Positions 18,316 through 27,740 of a stretch of 64,000 nt of DNA are shown here, piece by piece. The notes beneath the pieces were generated by a model. It was not told the origin of the DNA. It ran no database searches and saw only the letters and a list, made by a program, of their open reading frames with translations. Source of the stretch: Gymnodinialimonas ulvae (GTDB lineage Bacteria; Pseudomonadota; Alphaproteobacteria; Rhodobacterales; Rhodobacteraceae); contig NZ_JBBIFX010000004.1 in NCBI RefSeq assembly GCF_037543845.1, positions 248,001-312,000 of the forward strand, given 5' to 3'. Every line of letters begins with the position of its first letter. Within the stretch, counting starts at the first letter, position 1. Made by a program: the position numbers and the translations under genes.

Positions 18316-19909
18316 TCAGTCGCGCCGCCCCACCAGACCGGTCAAAGCAGCGGCGCCCACGGCGGCAATCACGATGCCCGCGATCTGGAAAAACCAGCGG
18401 CTGTAGAACGCCAGATTGCCCCAGAACGCCACAGGTGTCGCGCGCCATGCCTCTTCCTGACCCAACGCATCCAACGGCGGGACAAGGTCCAATCCGTAAA
18501 GCCACCATGTGAACGTCTCGTAATCTCGCGCGGCGGCGCTCTCTAGCCACATCGCCAATGCGGGCCTGTCGTCGGGCGGGTCCGCAACTGCGGCGATCCA
18601 ATCAGGCGACGTCATCACAATCGCCGAATTCGGCGCGAAATGCCCCGCCTCAAACGCCATGTGGTTGATCCCGCCCGCCGCAAGGATCAGGGCGAGCACC
18701 CACCATAGCGCCAAAGCCGGACGGTGGCCGTAGCCGAACACCCACCCGAACAAGGCATCGCGCAGGCCCAAACATAACATCCAAAGCCACGCCACCAATC
18801 CTTGTGGGCTGGTGTTCTGCGCCCAAATCCGATCCCGCACGGCCTTCCGCTGCCGCCGCTCCCGGTCCACCAAGACACGCGCCGCGCCGTCCCGGTTGCC
18901 CTGTTCGCGCAGGATTTTGGCAAGCTGCACATGGGGCTGCGGGTCAAAATTCGGCCCGACGTCCTTGTCGACATCCATCGCGTCGCACGCGCAGTCGAGC
19001 CACTCCAGCCGCTTTTGCACCGACATGGATCCTTCCATCCGGTCGTAGCTGAACCCGTCCAGCTTGAGCGTTCCGACCCCGTCCCATGCCGCCCAATCAT
19101 CGCGCAATGACCCTGCTCGCGCCTCGGTCAGGTCCACCACGCCCCGCGCCCCTTTGACGGATTTCCAAAACAATCCCCCCCCCGATCCGCGCGCCCTCAA
19201 GGTCGATTCCCACCTCGATCCAGGGCGCAGTGCCGTCCAATGGTTCGATGCGAAGGTTGCCCGCAATCTGTGCCCGAACGAAATCCACGCGTCCCTCCGC
19301 CTCGAACCCACCGCGCAGGAATACATCCGCCCCGATTTCCGCCGCATTGCAATTCAGCGCGGGGCCCGACTTCGCCAGGAACTTGCCATCAACGCAGGAC
19401 AATGCCCCGCCGATCCGTGCGCCGCCGAGGTCTACGGGACCATCGGCGCGGAAGCCACCCCGCAGGTGCACATCTCGCGCCGTGGTCAGGCGGTGCAGGT
19501 CCACCTCACCGAGCAGGTGTGACCCGGTCAGGTAGAGCGCCCCTATTCTTGCATCGCGCAGCGTGACGGGGTGTTCAAATCGGCAATTGTGCAAGGACAG
19601 GTCGAGGGAGGAGGTGCAGGCCTCAAGGTCCAGCTTCCCCTCGATCCAGCCCCCCTCGATATGGACGCCCTTCGGATGCGGGCGAAATCCGCCGTCCTCG
19701 TCCGAGCCGCCCCACATCAGGTAGCGGATAAATTCCGCCCGCACCTTTCGGTCGTCATCATCGCAATCCTCGGGCAGGTCCGATTTGCCCACCAGAACAG
19801 CCGCGCGGCCCAACTTGCACTCTTTCCACAAATCCTTTTCCAGCGCGCTCCACGTGTCGCGCGCAGGCAGGTCTTTGACCGAGCGCTGATGAACCGGTGT
19901 TCTTTCCAT
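18316..19909 (-). pseudogene. Beta-helix-type membrane protein split by a frameshift at a G9 tract
   Basis: Two consecutive frames on the minus strand form one protein if one G is removed from the nine-G run at 19175-19183. Part one (19909 down to the run) has imperfect pentapeptide-like repeats (LDLEACTSSLDLSLHNC, VDLGGARIGGAL, DVFLRGGFEAEG). Part two continues the repeats after RIGGG with LFWKSVKGARGVVDL and ends with a helical region and at least two membrane helices (ALWWVLALILAAG, QIAGIVIAAVGAAAL). The joined product would be about 530 residues. As written, translation stops at 19097 after 270 residues. Similar proteins are often called 'membrane-associated oxidoreductase' without proof. 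It may be a pseudogene, a phase-variable gene, a slippage-expressed gene or an assembly error. Confidence 0.75.
19175..19183. repeat. Homopolymer of nine C (G9 on the coding strand)
   Basis: This tract sits exactly where the reading frame of the beta-helix membrane gene breaks. Eight G residues would keep the frame open through both halves. I noticed no other run this long in the window. Confidence 0.9.
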
Positions 19910-19947
19910 CCCTCAGAGGTAGCCATCCCCTTGGCGTGGCGCAACTT

Positions 19948-20457
19948 TTACCGACAGTGCCGCGCGACCTCGCGCGCGCGCAGGCCCGTTTCCACCAGCA
20001 TGCACCGATCCCGCGCCTCGAAGTAATACCCGCGCGCGTACCACATGACCGCCGCGTCCATGTCGCCGTCACTGACCAGCCACGCCCCGCGCAAATACCG
20101 CCCCGCGTATTCGAGGTTCACGCGCGGATCGAGAAGGTCGTTGGGCGCGCCTTGAAAGCCCATTGTTCGCGCCGTTTCCGGCAGGATCTGCATCAACCCG
20201 TAATACGGCCCCGCCCGCGCATCGGCGCGGTAATCGCTTTCGCGTTGGATCACCCGGTGCAAAAGCGCCACCGGTATGTCGTGCCGCGCCGCGTACTCGT
20301 TGACCAAGGCGCGCATTTCCGGCGTCTCGCCGGGGTAAAGGTCGGCCGTCGGCGCAACCGAAGCGCCACCTGCGGCGCGTTCACCGCGCTCGAACAGGCC
20401 AAAGCCCCCGCAGGCCGACAGGCTCAGGCAAAGGGTCACGGTCAATACCGGTCTCAA
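19948..20457 (-). CDS. Lytic transglycosylase lipoprotein
   Basis: Peptidoglycan-cleaving SLT-domain protein of 169 residues. The chosen TTG start at 20457 gives MRPVLTVTLCLSLSAC, a lipoprotein signal with C16 as the lipidated residue, and is preceded by GAGGAG at a 7-base spacing. The catalytic glutamate is E73 in IQRESDYRADA, and GLMQILPETA (87-96) is the second signature. It starts 5 bases after the stop of the AsmA-like gene, so they are likely co-transcribed. Longer in-frame starts would lie inside the upstream gene. Confidence 0.85.
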   Translation of the reverse strand: MRPVLTVTLCLSLSACGGFGLFERGERAAGGASVAPTADLYPGETPEMRALVNEYAARHDIPVALLHRVIQRESDYRADARAGPYYGLMQILPETARTMGFQGAPNDLLDPRVNLEYAGRYLRGAWLVSDGDMDAAVMWYARGYYFEARDRCMLVETGLRAREVARHCR

Positions 20458-20461
20458 TGGC

Positions 20462-22303
20462 TCACTCCTCGGTCTCAATTTCCAAATCAGGCGCGGTCTC
20501 TGCGCCGTCGTCCGCGGCCCCCGCACCCAGCGGCCCGCCCAGAATTCGCGCAACCTCCGCCGCGCGTGCCCGTTCGGCAGCGGCGGCGGCGGCCCGCGCT
20601 TCCAAAGCTGCCGCGTCCGGCACAATCTCCAACCCGTCCCAAGGCCCCGAAATCACCACCGGCACAGGCAATTCGCGCGGGGGCCAACGCTCCGGCACCA
20701 GCCGCAACGCCACCTCGCGCCGCGCCAGATCAACACGCCCCTCGCCAATCAACGAGCCCCATAACGCATCCAATCGCAGCTCCTCACCGATGACCACCCC
20801 GCCACGGATCCGGACCTCGGACAGCAGACGATCAAACTCCGTCGCCTCCGCTCGCTCACGCGCATTCAACGCCACGCCGCGCAGATCCACACCCTCAAGC
20901 CGCCCCTGACCAAGGCTCAGATCACCCTCCCCTTCCAGCCCGTCAAGAAGCGTGAACAGGTCGTCGCCGACCCCCAGAAATTCGATCGACGCGGACCCCC
21001 GGCCGGCCAGCGGCGCGGTGCCCAACAATGCCTGCAAAAGCGGCGCGGCCTGCGCATTCGCCAACAAGAGATCGCCCCCGACGGACAGGCCCCCGCGCCC
21101 GTTGACAACGAACTGCCCGGCCAATTGCCCCTCCGCCAGCTCGACACGGGCCACGTCGACCACCATCCGCCCCCGCGTCAGGCCAACCCGCAGATCCAGG
21201 CCCTGCAAGTCCAACGCCCCAAGGCTCAGCGCCTCGGCCCGCACCGTCAGATCCGCGTCCAGCGCGAACAAGCCGCTGACGTCATAGGGCGCGCGCGACC
21301 ACGTCCCGTCCGGCGCAAGACCGCTCAATCCCAATGCGGTATCCAACCCGATTTGCCCGCCCGTGATCGTGCCGCGCAGCAGCGGGCGCTGCTCACCGGG
21401 CACCAGATCGAAGGCCGCATTCAATCTCGTCTCGCCCAATCCCACGACCCCGTCGCGCAGGTGGAGCGAACCGCCTTCCGCCGTAGAAATCGTGCCGCTG
21501 ACGGCCACCCGATCCCCCACCAATCGTGCTACTCCTTCGGGCATTTCGCGACCGGTAAGCGCAAGCACCGGGGCCAGATCGGTGGCCTCCATCTCGACCG
21601 AGCCCTCCGCGCCGCCGCTCAATGCCGCGCGACCGTTGAACTGCGCCTGCCCCGCGCCCCAGACCAGATCCAATCGCACCGGCTGCTCAGTGCCTTCGAA
21701 AAACCGGGCTGCTTGCGTGATCGTACCCGACAGCTCCATCACCTCGCCCTGCGCCACGCCCGAGGCGGTGAAGGCAGCCGATCCGCTTGCCCCTTCGTCG
21801 AGGTCAACGCGCGCCGAAACCCGCCGCAAATCGACCCCGCCGCCCGTACCCGCGTCTTCGTATCGGATCCGCGCGTCCTGCATCACCGCCTGTCGCAGGA
21901 CCAACGGCAGCAGCGAGGTCTCCCCGTTCCGCCACGACATCCGACCGTCCTCGGCGCGGATCAAATTCAACGCAGCGCCGGTCAATTCGATGCGGTCGAC
22001 GCTCCCCTCACCGCCGAAAAGCGAGCTCCAGCCCACACGCAAGGTCGCAGCCTCCGCCCGCAACAAAGGGCGCGGCCCGGCCCAGTCTGGGTTTGCAACC
22101 TCCAACCCGGCCACCGAGATCATCAGATCGGGCCACAACGTCGGGCGGGTGGCCGCCTCGATGGTAATCTCGCGCCCCGTCTCGGACGTCAGACGATCCA
22201 GCGCGACCCGTGCCAAACGCTCCGCCGGAAGCGCCAGAAAGACCACCAGCACCATCAAGGCCAGAACGGCGATGGATCCCAGAATTGCGAAAAGAAGACG
22301 CAT
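20462..22303 (-). CDS. AsmA family protein
   Basis: Envelope protein of 613 residues with an N-terminal membrane anchor (MRLLFAILGSIAVLALMVLV), an AsmA N-terminal domain including LWPDLMISVAGLEVANPDW, and a long beta-rich region ending in an AsmA_2-type C-terminus (GEGDLSLGQGRLEGVDLRGVALN). Such proteins belong to the AsmA/TamB bridge-like group linked to phospholipid transport and outer-membrane homeostasis. The tail is Ala/Glu rich. Start is the ATG at 22303, before the anchor. It is divergent from rimO and upstream of a lipoprotein transglycosylase. Confidence 0.88.
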   Translation of the reverse strand: MRLLFAILGSIAVLALMVLVVFLALPAERLARVALDRLTSETGREITIEAATRPTLWPDLMISVAGLEVANPDWAGPRPLLRAEAATLRVGWSSLFGGEGSVDRIELTGAALNLIRAEDGRMSWRNGETSLLPLVLRQAVMQDARIRYEDAGTGGGVDLRRVSARVDLDEGASGSAAFTASGVAQGEVMELSGTITQAARFFEGTEQPVRLDLVWGAGQAQFNGRAALSGGAEGSVEMEATDLAPVLALTGREMPEGVARLVGDRVAVSGTISTAEGGSLHLRDGVVGLGETRLNAAFDLVPGEQRPLLRGTITGGQIGLDTALGLSGLAPDGTWSRAPYDVSGLFALDADLTVRAEALSLGALDLQGLDLRVGLTRGRMVVDVARVELAEGQLAGQFVVNGRGGLSVGGDLLLANAQAAPLLQALLGTAPLAGRGSASIEFLGVGDDLFTLLDGLEGEGDLSLGQGRLEGVDLRGVALNARERAEATEFDRLLSEVRIRGGVVIGEELRLDALWGSLIGEGRVDLARREVALRLVPERWPPRELPVPVVISGPWDGLEIVPDAAALEARAAAAAAERARAAEVARILGGPLGAGAADDGAETAPDLEIETEE

Positions 22304-22457
22304 CGCTTGGTGTCTCTGCCTTTGACCATGCCGCTGCTCGAACCCGCAGACTAGCCGCCCCGGAACGCCGCGCCCATCCCGAACTTGCCCCATGCGCAAG
22401 CCCTTGCCGAGGCACCGGGGGCTTCCACATCGCCCGCCCCCGCGATAAGGCAGACGC

Positions 22458-23825
22458 ATGGCTCAAAACCCACCCAATCTTCGCCCCGACCTCGCCCGCG
22501 CCGCGGTGCCCGAGGCCACGCGCCCCGGCCAGCCGCGCATCGGCATGGTCTCTCTCGGGTGCCCCAAAGCCCTTGTCGACAGCGAACGTATCCTGACTCG
22601 GTTGCGCGCCGAGGGTTACGCCATCAGCCCCGATTATGGCGGCGCGGACGCCGTGATCGTGAACACCTGCGGCTTTCTCGACAGCGCCAAGGCCGAAAGC
22701 CTCGATGCCATCGGCGAGGCGCTTGAGGCCAATGGCAAGGTGATCGTAACCGGATGTCTGGGTGCCGAAGCCGATTACATCACCGGCGCGCATCCCAAGG
22801 TTTTGGCCGTGACGGGCCCGCACCAATACGAACAAGTGCTCGACGCCGTCCACGATGCCGTCCCGCCCGCGCCGGACCCGTTCATCGACCTTCTGCCCCC
22901 TGCAGGTGTCAAACTGACCCCGCGCCACTACGCGTATCTCAAGATCGCCGAAGGCTGCGATCACAAGTGCAAATTCTGCATCATCCCCGACATGCGCGGC
23001 CGCCTCGCCAGCCGCCCGCAACACGCCGTTTTGCGCGAAGCCGAAAAGCTTGTAGAGGCCGGGGTCAAGGAAATCCTGGTGATCAGCCAGGACACCTCCG
23101 CCTACGGCACCGATTGGAAGGGGCGGGATGAGAAGTTTCCGATCCTCAACCTATCCCGCGACTTATCCACCCTCGGTGCCTGGGTTCGCTTGCACTATGT
23201 CTACCCCTATCCTCATGTTCGCGACCTGATCCCGATCATGGCGGATCCGGCCAACGGCTTGCTGCCCTATCTTGATATCCCGTTTCAGCACGCCCATCGC
23301 GACACGCTCAAACGCATGGCGCGCCCCGCCGCAGCCTCCCGCACATTGGACGAGATCGCGGCCTGGCGCCGGGATTGCCCCGATATCATCCTGCGCTCCA
23401 CCTTCATCGTCGGCTACCCCGGCGAAACCGAGGCGGAGTTTCAGACCCTGTTGGATTGGATGGACGAGGCGCAACTCGACCGCGTGGGCTGCTTCCAATA
23501 CGAAAACGTCGCCGGGGCGCGCTCCAACGCCCTGCCCGATCACGTCCCCGCTGAGGTCAAGCAAGACCGTTGGGAACGCTTCATGGAAAAGGCGCAGGCC
23601 ATTTCCGAAGCCAAGCTTGCTGCAAAAGTCGGCACAACGATGCAGGTCCTGGTCGACACGGTCGATGCCGAGGGCGCGACCTGTCGCACCATGGCCGACG
23701 CGCCCGAGATCGACGGCAACCTGTTCATCGACGACGGGTTCGCGCATCTCAACCCGGGCGATCTGGTGTCCGTCACCGTGGACGAGGCCAGCGACTACGA
23801 CCTCTGGGGAACGCTGACGGATTAA
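22458..23825 (+). CDS. rimO: Ribosomal protein S12 methylthiotransferase
   Basis: Radical-SAM methylthiotransferase of 455 residues that modifies S12 Asp88. The N-terminal UPF0004 domain has cluster cysteines C35, C71 and C100 (SLGCPKALVDSERI, NTCGFLDSAK, TGCLGAEAD). The radical-SAM motif is CDHKCKFC with C167, C171 and C174. A TRAM domain closes the protein. Its TAA stop shares the bases TTAA with the stop of the convergent gene at 23822-24172. Confidence 0.96.
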   Translation: MAQNPPNLRPDLARAAVPEATRPGQPRIGMVSLGCPKALVDSERILTRLRAEGYAISPDYGGADAVIVNTCGFLDSAKAESLDAIGEALEANGKVIVTGCLGAEADYITGAHPKVLAVTGPHQYEQVLDAVHDAVPPAPDPFIDLLPPAGVKLTPRHYAYLKIAEGCDHKCKFCIIPDMRGRLASRPQHAVLREAEKLVEAGVKEILVISQDTSAYGTDWKGRDEKFPILNLSRDLSTLGAWVRLHYVYPYPHVRDLIPIMADPANGLLPYLDIPFQHAHRDTLKRMARPAAASRTLDEIAAWRRDCPDIILRSTFIVGYPGETEAEFQTLLDWMDEAQLDRVGCFQYENVAGARSNALPDHVPAEVKQDRWERFMEKAQAISEAKLAAKVGTTMQVLVDTVDAEGATCRTMADAPEIDGNLFIDDGFAHLNPGDLVSVTVDEASDYDLWGTLTD

Positions 23826-24172
23826 CGCGGCGTGCGCGTCAGCAATTCCAGCCCCGCGCCATCGCCCCAGGTGCCGTGCAATTCCCCATCGGGCATCACG
23901 ATATAGAACGCCGGATGCTCCGCCCCCCATTCAACGGTCAACACGTCACCGTTCAGCACGCCGATCCCGGAATAGGTCGATCCCACCGACCAATTCACCG
24001 CCACGGTGCCGTTGTCATTGCCCAAAATCGCCACCGTGCCGGAATAGGCCGTGCCGTCGGCATTGCGGCCGTAGGCATAGTAATCTCCCAAGATGTGCTG
24101 CTGCGCCTGCGCGATCGGCGCGGCGATACACAACACCGCGGCGGCCAGCGGAAGGATGGAAAAACGGATCAT
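23822..24172 (-). CDS. Small secreted protein of unknown function
   Basis: Protein of 116 residues with a clear signal peptide, MIRFSILPLAAAVLCIAAPIAQAQ, predicted to be cleaved after AQA. The mature part is beta-rich with repeated short strands (NGTVAVNWSVGSTYSGIGVLN, LHGTWGDGAGLELL), resembling small periplasmic domains that end in a GTW motif. I do not recognise the family. The ATG at 24172 is chosen because the residues before it are not protein-like. It overlaps the rimO stop. Confidence 0.7.
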   Translation of the reverse strand: MIRFSILPLAAAVLCIAAPIAQAQQHILGDYYAYGRNADGTAYSGTVAILGNDNGTVAVNWSVGSTYSGIGVLNGDVLTVEWGAEHPAFYIVMPDGELHGTWGDGAGLELLTRTPR

Positions 24173-24280
24173 CTGCAATCTCCTTGTCCAATACAGGGAA
24201 AAGGATGCCATGATTTCCGGTTTTTTGCACTTGAAACGACTGTCCGTCAGCTTTGCCGAGCTGGAGGGTCAAAAGAAGCC

Positions 24281-24353
24281 GCCGCCACCTGGCGGGCTAG
24301 CAGTTCTGCGCCGCCACCTGGCGGGCTAGCAGTTCTGCGCCGCCACCTGGCGG
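24281..24353. repeat. 29-bp tandem repeat covering the 3' end of the M48 gene
   Basis: Two full 29-base units (24281-24309 and 24310-24338) and a 15-base partial unit (24339-24353) are identical. The rightmost unit contains the stop codon and last codons of the protease gene, so the gene's terminal sequence was copied downstream. Each unit includes CCGCC-ACCT-GGCGG, which can form a small hairpin. Confidence 0.9.
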
Positions 24354-25036
24354 ACGACCCGCACGCGTTCGCGGTTGGGCGGGTGGGTCCCAAGCACATT
24401 GTCCTGAGGCTCGGGCAACTGGCTGAACAACTCCGCCCCCAGAACCGGGTCAAACCCCGCGCGACAGGTGATGATCGTGCCAAGCGCATCGGCCTCAAGT
24501 TCGGCCGTCTGACTGAACTGCCGCGAGCCCACCAGCGCGCCCAGGTTCGCCGCCTCGATCACCTCTTCGCGGCTGGCCCCGCTCTGGATCGCGGTATTGC
24601 CAAAGATCCGCGCCCCGCGCTCGGCCGCGCTTTGCTGCTGGTCGATATGCTGCGCGATGTGATGCGCGGCCTCATGGCCAATCACAAACGCCAATTCATC
24701 ATCACTGCGCACTTCGTAGATCAGCCCAACGGTCAGGATGATCAACGGACGCCCGTTTTCGGGGTCAATCGTCTGGAACGCGTTCACACCGGCACGCGGG
24801 TCGCGCAACACAACGATATCGAAATCACAATTGCGGCCCGGGATCTCGGCCCGGCAGACGGCTTCGGCGACCGGCTCCATCCGCGCCGAGACCTGCTGCG
24901 CACGCGCCACGGACACCGGCACACCGGTCGGGGCCTCGGGGATCTGCGCCTCCGTAGGAAGCACGGTCCCCGCCGGGGGGGTATTCACGCATGCGCCAAG
25001 GGACAAGGTCGCAAGAAGGATAAGGAACGGGCGCAT
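24326..25036 (-). CDS. M48-family zinc metalloprotease lipoprotein
   Basis: Periplasmic protease of 236 residues. MRPFLILLATLSLGAC is a lipoprotein signal with C16, and HEAAH at 121-125 is the zinc-binding HExxH. A downstream glutamate in ELEADALG is the likely third ligand. The size and layout fit BepA/LoiP-like proteases that survey outer-membrane assembly, although there is no TPR domain. The stop codon lies inside a 29-bp tandem repeat. It is divergent from the DUF393 gene. Confidence 0.9.
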   Translation of the reverse strand: MRPFLILLATLSLGACVNTPPAGTVLPTEAQIPEAPTGVPVSVARAQQVSARMEPVAEAVCRAEIPGRNCDFDIVVLRDPRAGVNAFQTIDPENGRPLIILTVGLIYEVRSDDELAFVIGHEAAHHIAQHIDQQQSAAERGARIFGNTAIQSGASREEVIEAANLGALVGSRQFSQTAELEADALGTIITCRAGFDPVLGAELFSQLPEPQDNVLGTHPPNRERVRVVRQVAAQNC

Positions 25037-25147
25037 GGTATCTCCGGTCTGAAATCAACACGATAGACCGTAGCCACCCATCCCGCCACGTCCAGTCCGG
25101 ATCGCAGAATTGTGGGCATCCGCCGCGCCGCGCCTATATCGTTGCGG

Positions 25148-25534
25148 ATGAAACCGACCCATGTCCTGTTCAACGGGCGCTGCCCGATATGTGCCGCCGA
25201 AATCGCGCAGTACCGCCGCCGCGCTGATCAAATCGACGCACCGCTGCGCTTCGAAGATCTCCATGATGCCGATCTGGCCGATTGGACCCTCACCCCCGAA
25301 GACGCCAAGCGCCGCCTTCACGCGCGCCTGCCCGATGGCACGCGGCTGTCCGGCATCGCGGCCTTTGCGGCAATTTGGGACCACCTGCCCCGGATGCGCT
25401 GGCTGGCCCGCGCCGTGCGCCTGCCCGGCCTGCGGTGGGGTGCCGCTCTCGCCTACGACCATATCGCCGCGCCCGCGCTTTTCCGTCTGCATCAGCGGCG
25501 CGAAAGGCTTGGCAAGGCCCGCACCCGCGCCTAG
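25148..25534 (+). CDS. DUF393 / DCC-family thiol-disulfide protein
   Basis: Protein of 128 residues with the DCC signature near its start: VLFNGRCPICAAEI with C12 and C15, followed by the usual pattern of a thioredoxin-like fold. The family is assigned a redox role without a defined substrate. No signal peptide is seen. The start at 25148 gives the conserved N-terminus. A small conserved gene follows after 9 bases. Confidence 0.85.
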   Translation: MKPTHVLFNGRCPICAAEIAQYRRRADQIDAPLRFEDLHDADLADWTLTPEDAKRRLHARLPDGTRLSGIAAFAAIWDHLPRMRWLARAVRLPGLRWGAALAYDHIAAPALFRLHQRRERLGKARTRA

Positions 25535-25543
25535 CGTGGCGCC

Positions 25544-25783
25544 ATGTTTACCATCGAGCACGAATTCGACGCCACCATCGTCACCCTTGTAGATGAGGGC
25601 GATGCCCCGCTTCTCGAAGACGTCATCATCTCCACCTTCGAGGAATGCGTGACCCTGCAACAGGCCGACCCCCGCACCGATCAGATGCGCACCATCACCT
25701 TATCCCTCGCGCAGGTCCGCGATCTCGCCGCCGCCCTCGATCTGCCCGAAGGCGCGTATCAGCTTCAAGGCCCCGACACCTGA
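25544..25783 (+). CDS. Small conserved protein of unknown function
   Basis: Acidic protein of 79 residues (MFTIEHEFDATIVTLVDEGD...) with no signal peptide, cysteine motif or membrane segment. It follows the DUF393 gene by 9 bases on the same strand, suggesting co-expression. It looks coding because the residue composition is normal, but I do not recognise a family. Confidence 0.6.
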   Translation: MFTIEHEFDATIVTLVDEGDAPLLEDVIISTFEECVTLQQADPRTDQMRTITLSLAQVRDLAAALDLPEGAYQLQGPDT

Positions 25784-25883
25784 CCCATTCTTCGCGCCCC
25801 TCCCTTGCGATCACGCCCATCGCCGCGCCACTGGCCATTCGCCCGCATTCCCCCCAAAATCGCGCGTCAACGGAGGGCACCTG

Positions 25884-26984
25884 ATGACAACCGGCTTTTT
25901 CTGGGATGAGCGTTGCTTCTGGCATGGTGGCGGCAATTACGCCGGGCTTCTGCCCGTCGGCGGTCTGATCCAGCCCGGCGGCGGCCTGCCCGAAAACCCC
26001 GAAACCAAGCGCCGGTTGGTGAATCTCCTTCATGTCACCGGCCTGTGGTCGGAACTCGACACCCAGACCGCCCCGCCCGCGACGCACGACGACCTCCTGC
26101 GCATCCACCCCGAAAGCTACCTGCGCCAGTTCAAGGAGATGTCCAACGCCGGCGGCGGCGAGCTTGGCCTGCGCACGCCCTTTGGCCCCGGCGGATTCGA
26201 GATCGCGGCTCTGTCTGCGGGGCTGGCCAAAGCCGCGCTGTTCAGCGTTTTGCAAGGCACCCACACAAACGCCTACGCCCTCTCGCGCCCGCCCGGGCAC
26301 CATTGCCTGCCGGATTTTCCCAACGGCTTCTGCCTTCTGGCCAACATCGCCATTGCCGTGGAAGCCGCCCGCGCCGAGGCACTGGCCGACCGGGTCGCCA
26401 TCATTGATTGGGACGTGCACCACGGCAACGGAACCGAGGCGATTTTCTATGACCGTGCCGATACGCTGACCATCTCGCTTCATCAGGAACGGAACTACCC
26501 CCTCGACAGCGGTGATTTCGTGGACCGCGGGTCTGACGGGGGCGTGGGCTACAACCTCAACATCCCCCTGCCCCCCGGCACCGGCCACGCAGGATATATC
26601 GAGGCGTTCGAGCGTCTCGTGATCCCCTCCCTCCATGCCTTCCAGCCGGACGCCATTGTGGTGGCTTGCGGCTTCGACGCCTCACTTGTGGACCCGCTCA
26701 GCCGCATGATCGCGGGCGGAGAGACCTTCCGCGCGCTGACCGACATGACAATGGAGGCCGCAGCTGACCTGTGCGACGGGCGCCTGATGATGGCCCATGA
26801 AGGCGGCTATTCCGAAGTCCACGTCCCATTCCTCGGCCATGCGGTCCTGGAGGCTATGTCCGGCAGCAACATCCACGCCCCCGACCCGTTCCAGCAGAAG
26901 TTCGAGGGCCAGCAGCCCTCAGACCGCTTCAACCGCTACGTCTCGAACCAGATTGCCGAGATGGAAGAGACCCTGGGCCTTTAA
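25884..26984 (+). CDS. Class II histone deacetylase-like amidohydrolase
   Basis: Zinc-dependent deacetylase fold of 366 residues, as in acetylpolyamine amidohydrolases and bacterial class II HDACs. Active-site parts are RPPGHH (H139/H140), DWDVHHGNGTE (zinc ligands D177 and H179) and a C-terminal EGGYSEVHV. Bacterial members deacetylate small acetylated amines. The natural substrate here is unknown. The start follows CGGAGG. Its TAA stop shares one base with the ATG of the next gene (TAATG). Confidence 0.92.
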   Translation: MTTGFFWDERCFWHGGGNYAGLLPVGGLIQPGGGLPENPETKRRLVNLLHVTGLWSELDTQTAPPATHDDLLRIHPESYLRQFKEMSNAGGGELGLRTPFGPGGFEIAALSAGLAKAALFSVLQGTHTNAYALSRPPGHHCLPDFPNGFCLLANIAIAVEAARAEALADRVAIIDWDVHHGNGTEAIFYDRADTLTISLHQERNYPLDSGDFVDRGSDGGVGYNLNIPLPPGTGHAGYIEAFERLVIPSLHAFQPDAIVVACGFDASLVDPLSRMIAGGETFRALTDMTMEAAADLCDGRLMMAHEGGYSEVHVPFLGHAVLEAMSGSNIHAPDPFQQKFEGQQPSDRFNRYVSNQIAEMEETLGL

Positions 26985-27661
26985 TGGTCTACGTGATCGA
27001 TCAGGCCATGTCGGGTCGGAATTCGCGGACGGGTGAGTTCGTGAATTGGGACAATCGTGTCCCGCAACTCGACCGCCGCGCAGAATTGTCGCGTATCTTC
27101 CATACTGGGTGCGAACAGCTCGCCCCATGGGAGGTTCCCGAACACCTCAAAATCAGCGCGCGCACAGGCAAGCTTCCCCTTTTCTTCACCACCGGAGCCC
27201 ATGGTCGGGTGATCCACCAATCTCTCGTCAAGGAAATCGAGGCGTTTGATCCCGGCCAACATCAGTTTTTTACCCTGAGGGTGACTTGGCGCAATGGCGA
27301 CGAAATTGAAGGGCCGTGGTTCCTGCTGAACGTGTACCGTGCAGAAGCCTCGATTGCCGATGCGGGGACGGCGTTCAGGGCGATTCACGGTTGGAAAACG
27401 ATATCGACGGAAGACGGCACCCCGCGGGAGGTCCGAGACCCCGACAAAATCGTTGCGCGATACCTCGACTATTACGTTGGGCCACATAAACGCGGAAAAC
27501 GGGTCGTTTACGATCCTGCGCGCCTTTCCGGTGAAAGCCACCTATGGCGCGAGCCCAGATTCGGCGATGCCGTCCTTTGCTCGGACGCGCTTTGGAAAGC
27601 GTTTAACCCCACCGCCCCCAAACGGATCGCAGGCTTTCGGGCCAAAGAGCTTCGCCATTGA
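26984..27661 (+). CDS. Second Imm11-like (DUF1629-type) protein
   Basis: Protein of 225 residues. A central GPWFLLNVYRAEASI and the terminal HLWREPRFGDAVLCSDALWKAFNPTAPKRIAGFRAKEL follow the Imm11/DUF1629 layout (variable N-terminus, 'LLN' strand, 'L-W-R-x-P ... S-D-x-L' ending). It is coupled to the deacetylase gene by a one-base overlap but has less GC-biased codons, suggesting later insertion. It resembles the product at 10910-11560 in architecture rather than close sequence. No cognate toxin is visible. Family assignment comes from pattern only. Confidence 0.6.
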   Translation: MVYVIDQAMSGRNSRTGEFVNWDNRVPQLDRRAELSRIFHTGCEQLAPWEVPEHLKISARTGKLPLFFTTGAHGRVIHQSLVKEIEAFDPGQHQFFTLRVTWRNGDEIEGPWFLLNVYRAEASIADAGTAFRAIHGWKTISTEDGTPREVRDPDKIVARYLDYYVGPHKRGKRVVYDPARLSGESHLWREPRFGDAVLCSDALWKAFNPTAPKRIAGFRAKELRH

Positions 27662-27740
27662 TCGCGTCTGCCTCACGTTGACTTCGCGCCGCGCGCGCGC
27701 CAATTTGCGCCGCAACGCAGCACTTCAGGGGACAGATGCG

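Noticed and set aside
24281..24353. CRISPR-like short repeat array
   Set aside because: The 29-base units are directly adjacent with no spacers and contain the end of a gene. No cas genes are seen.
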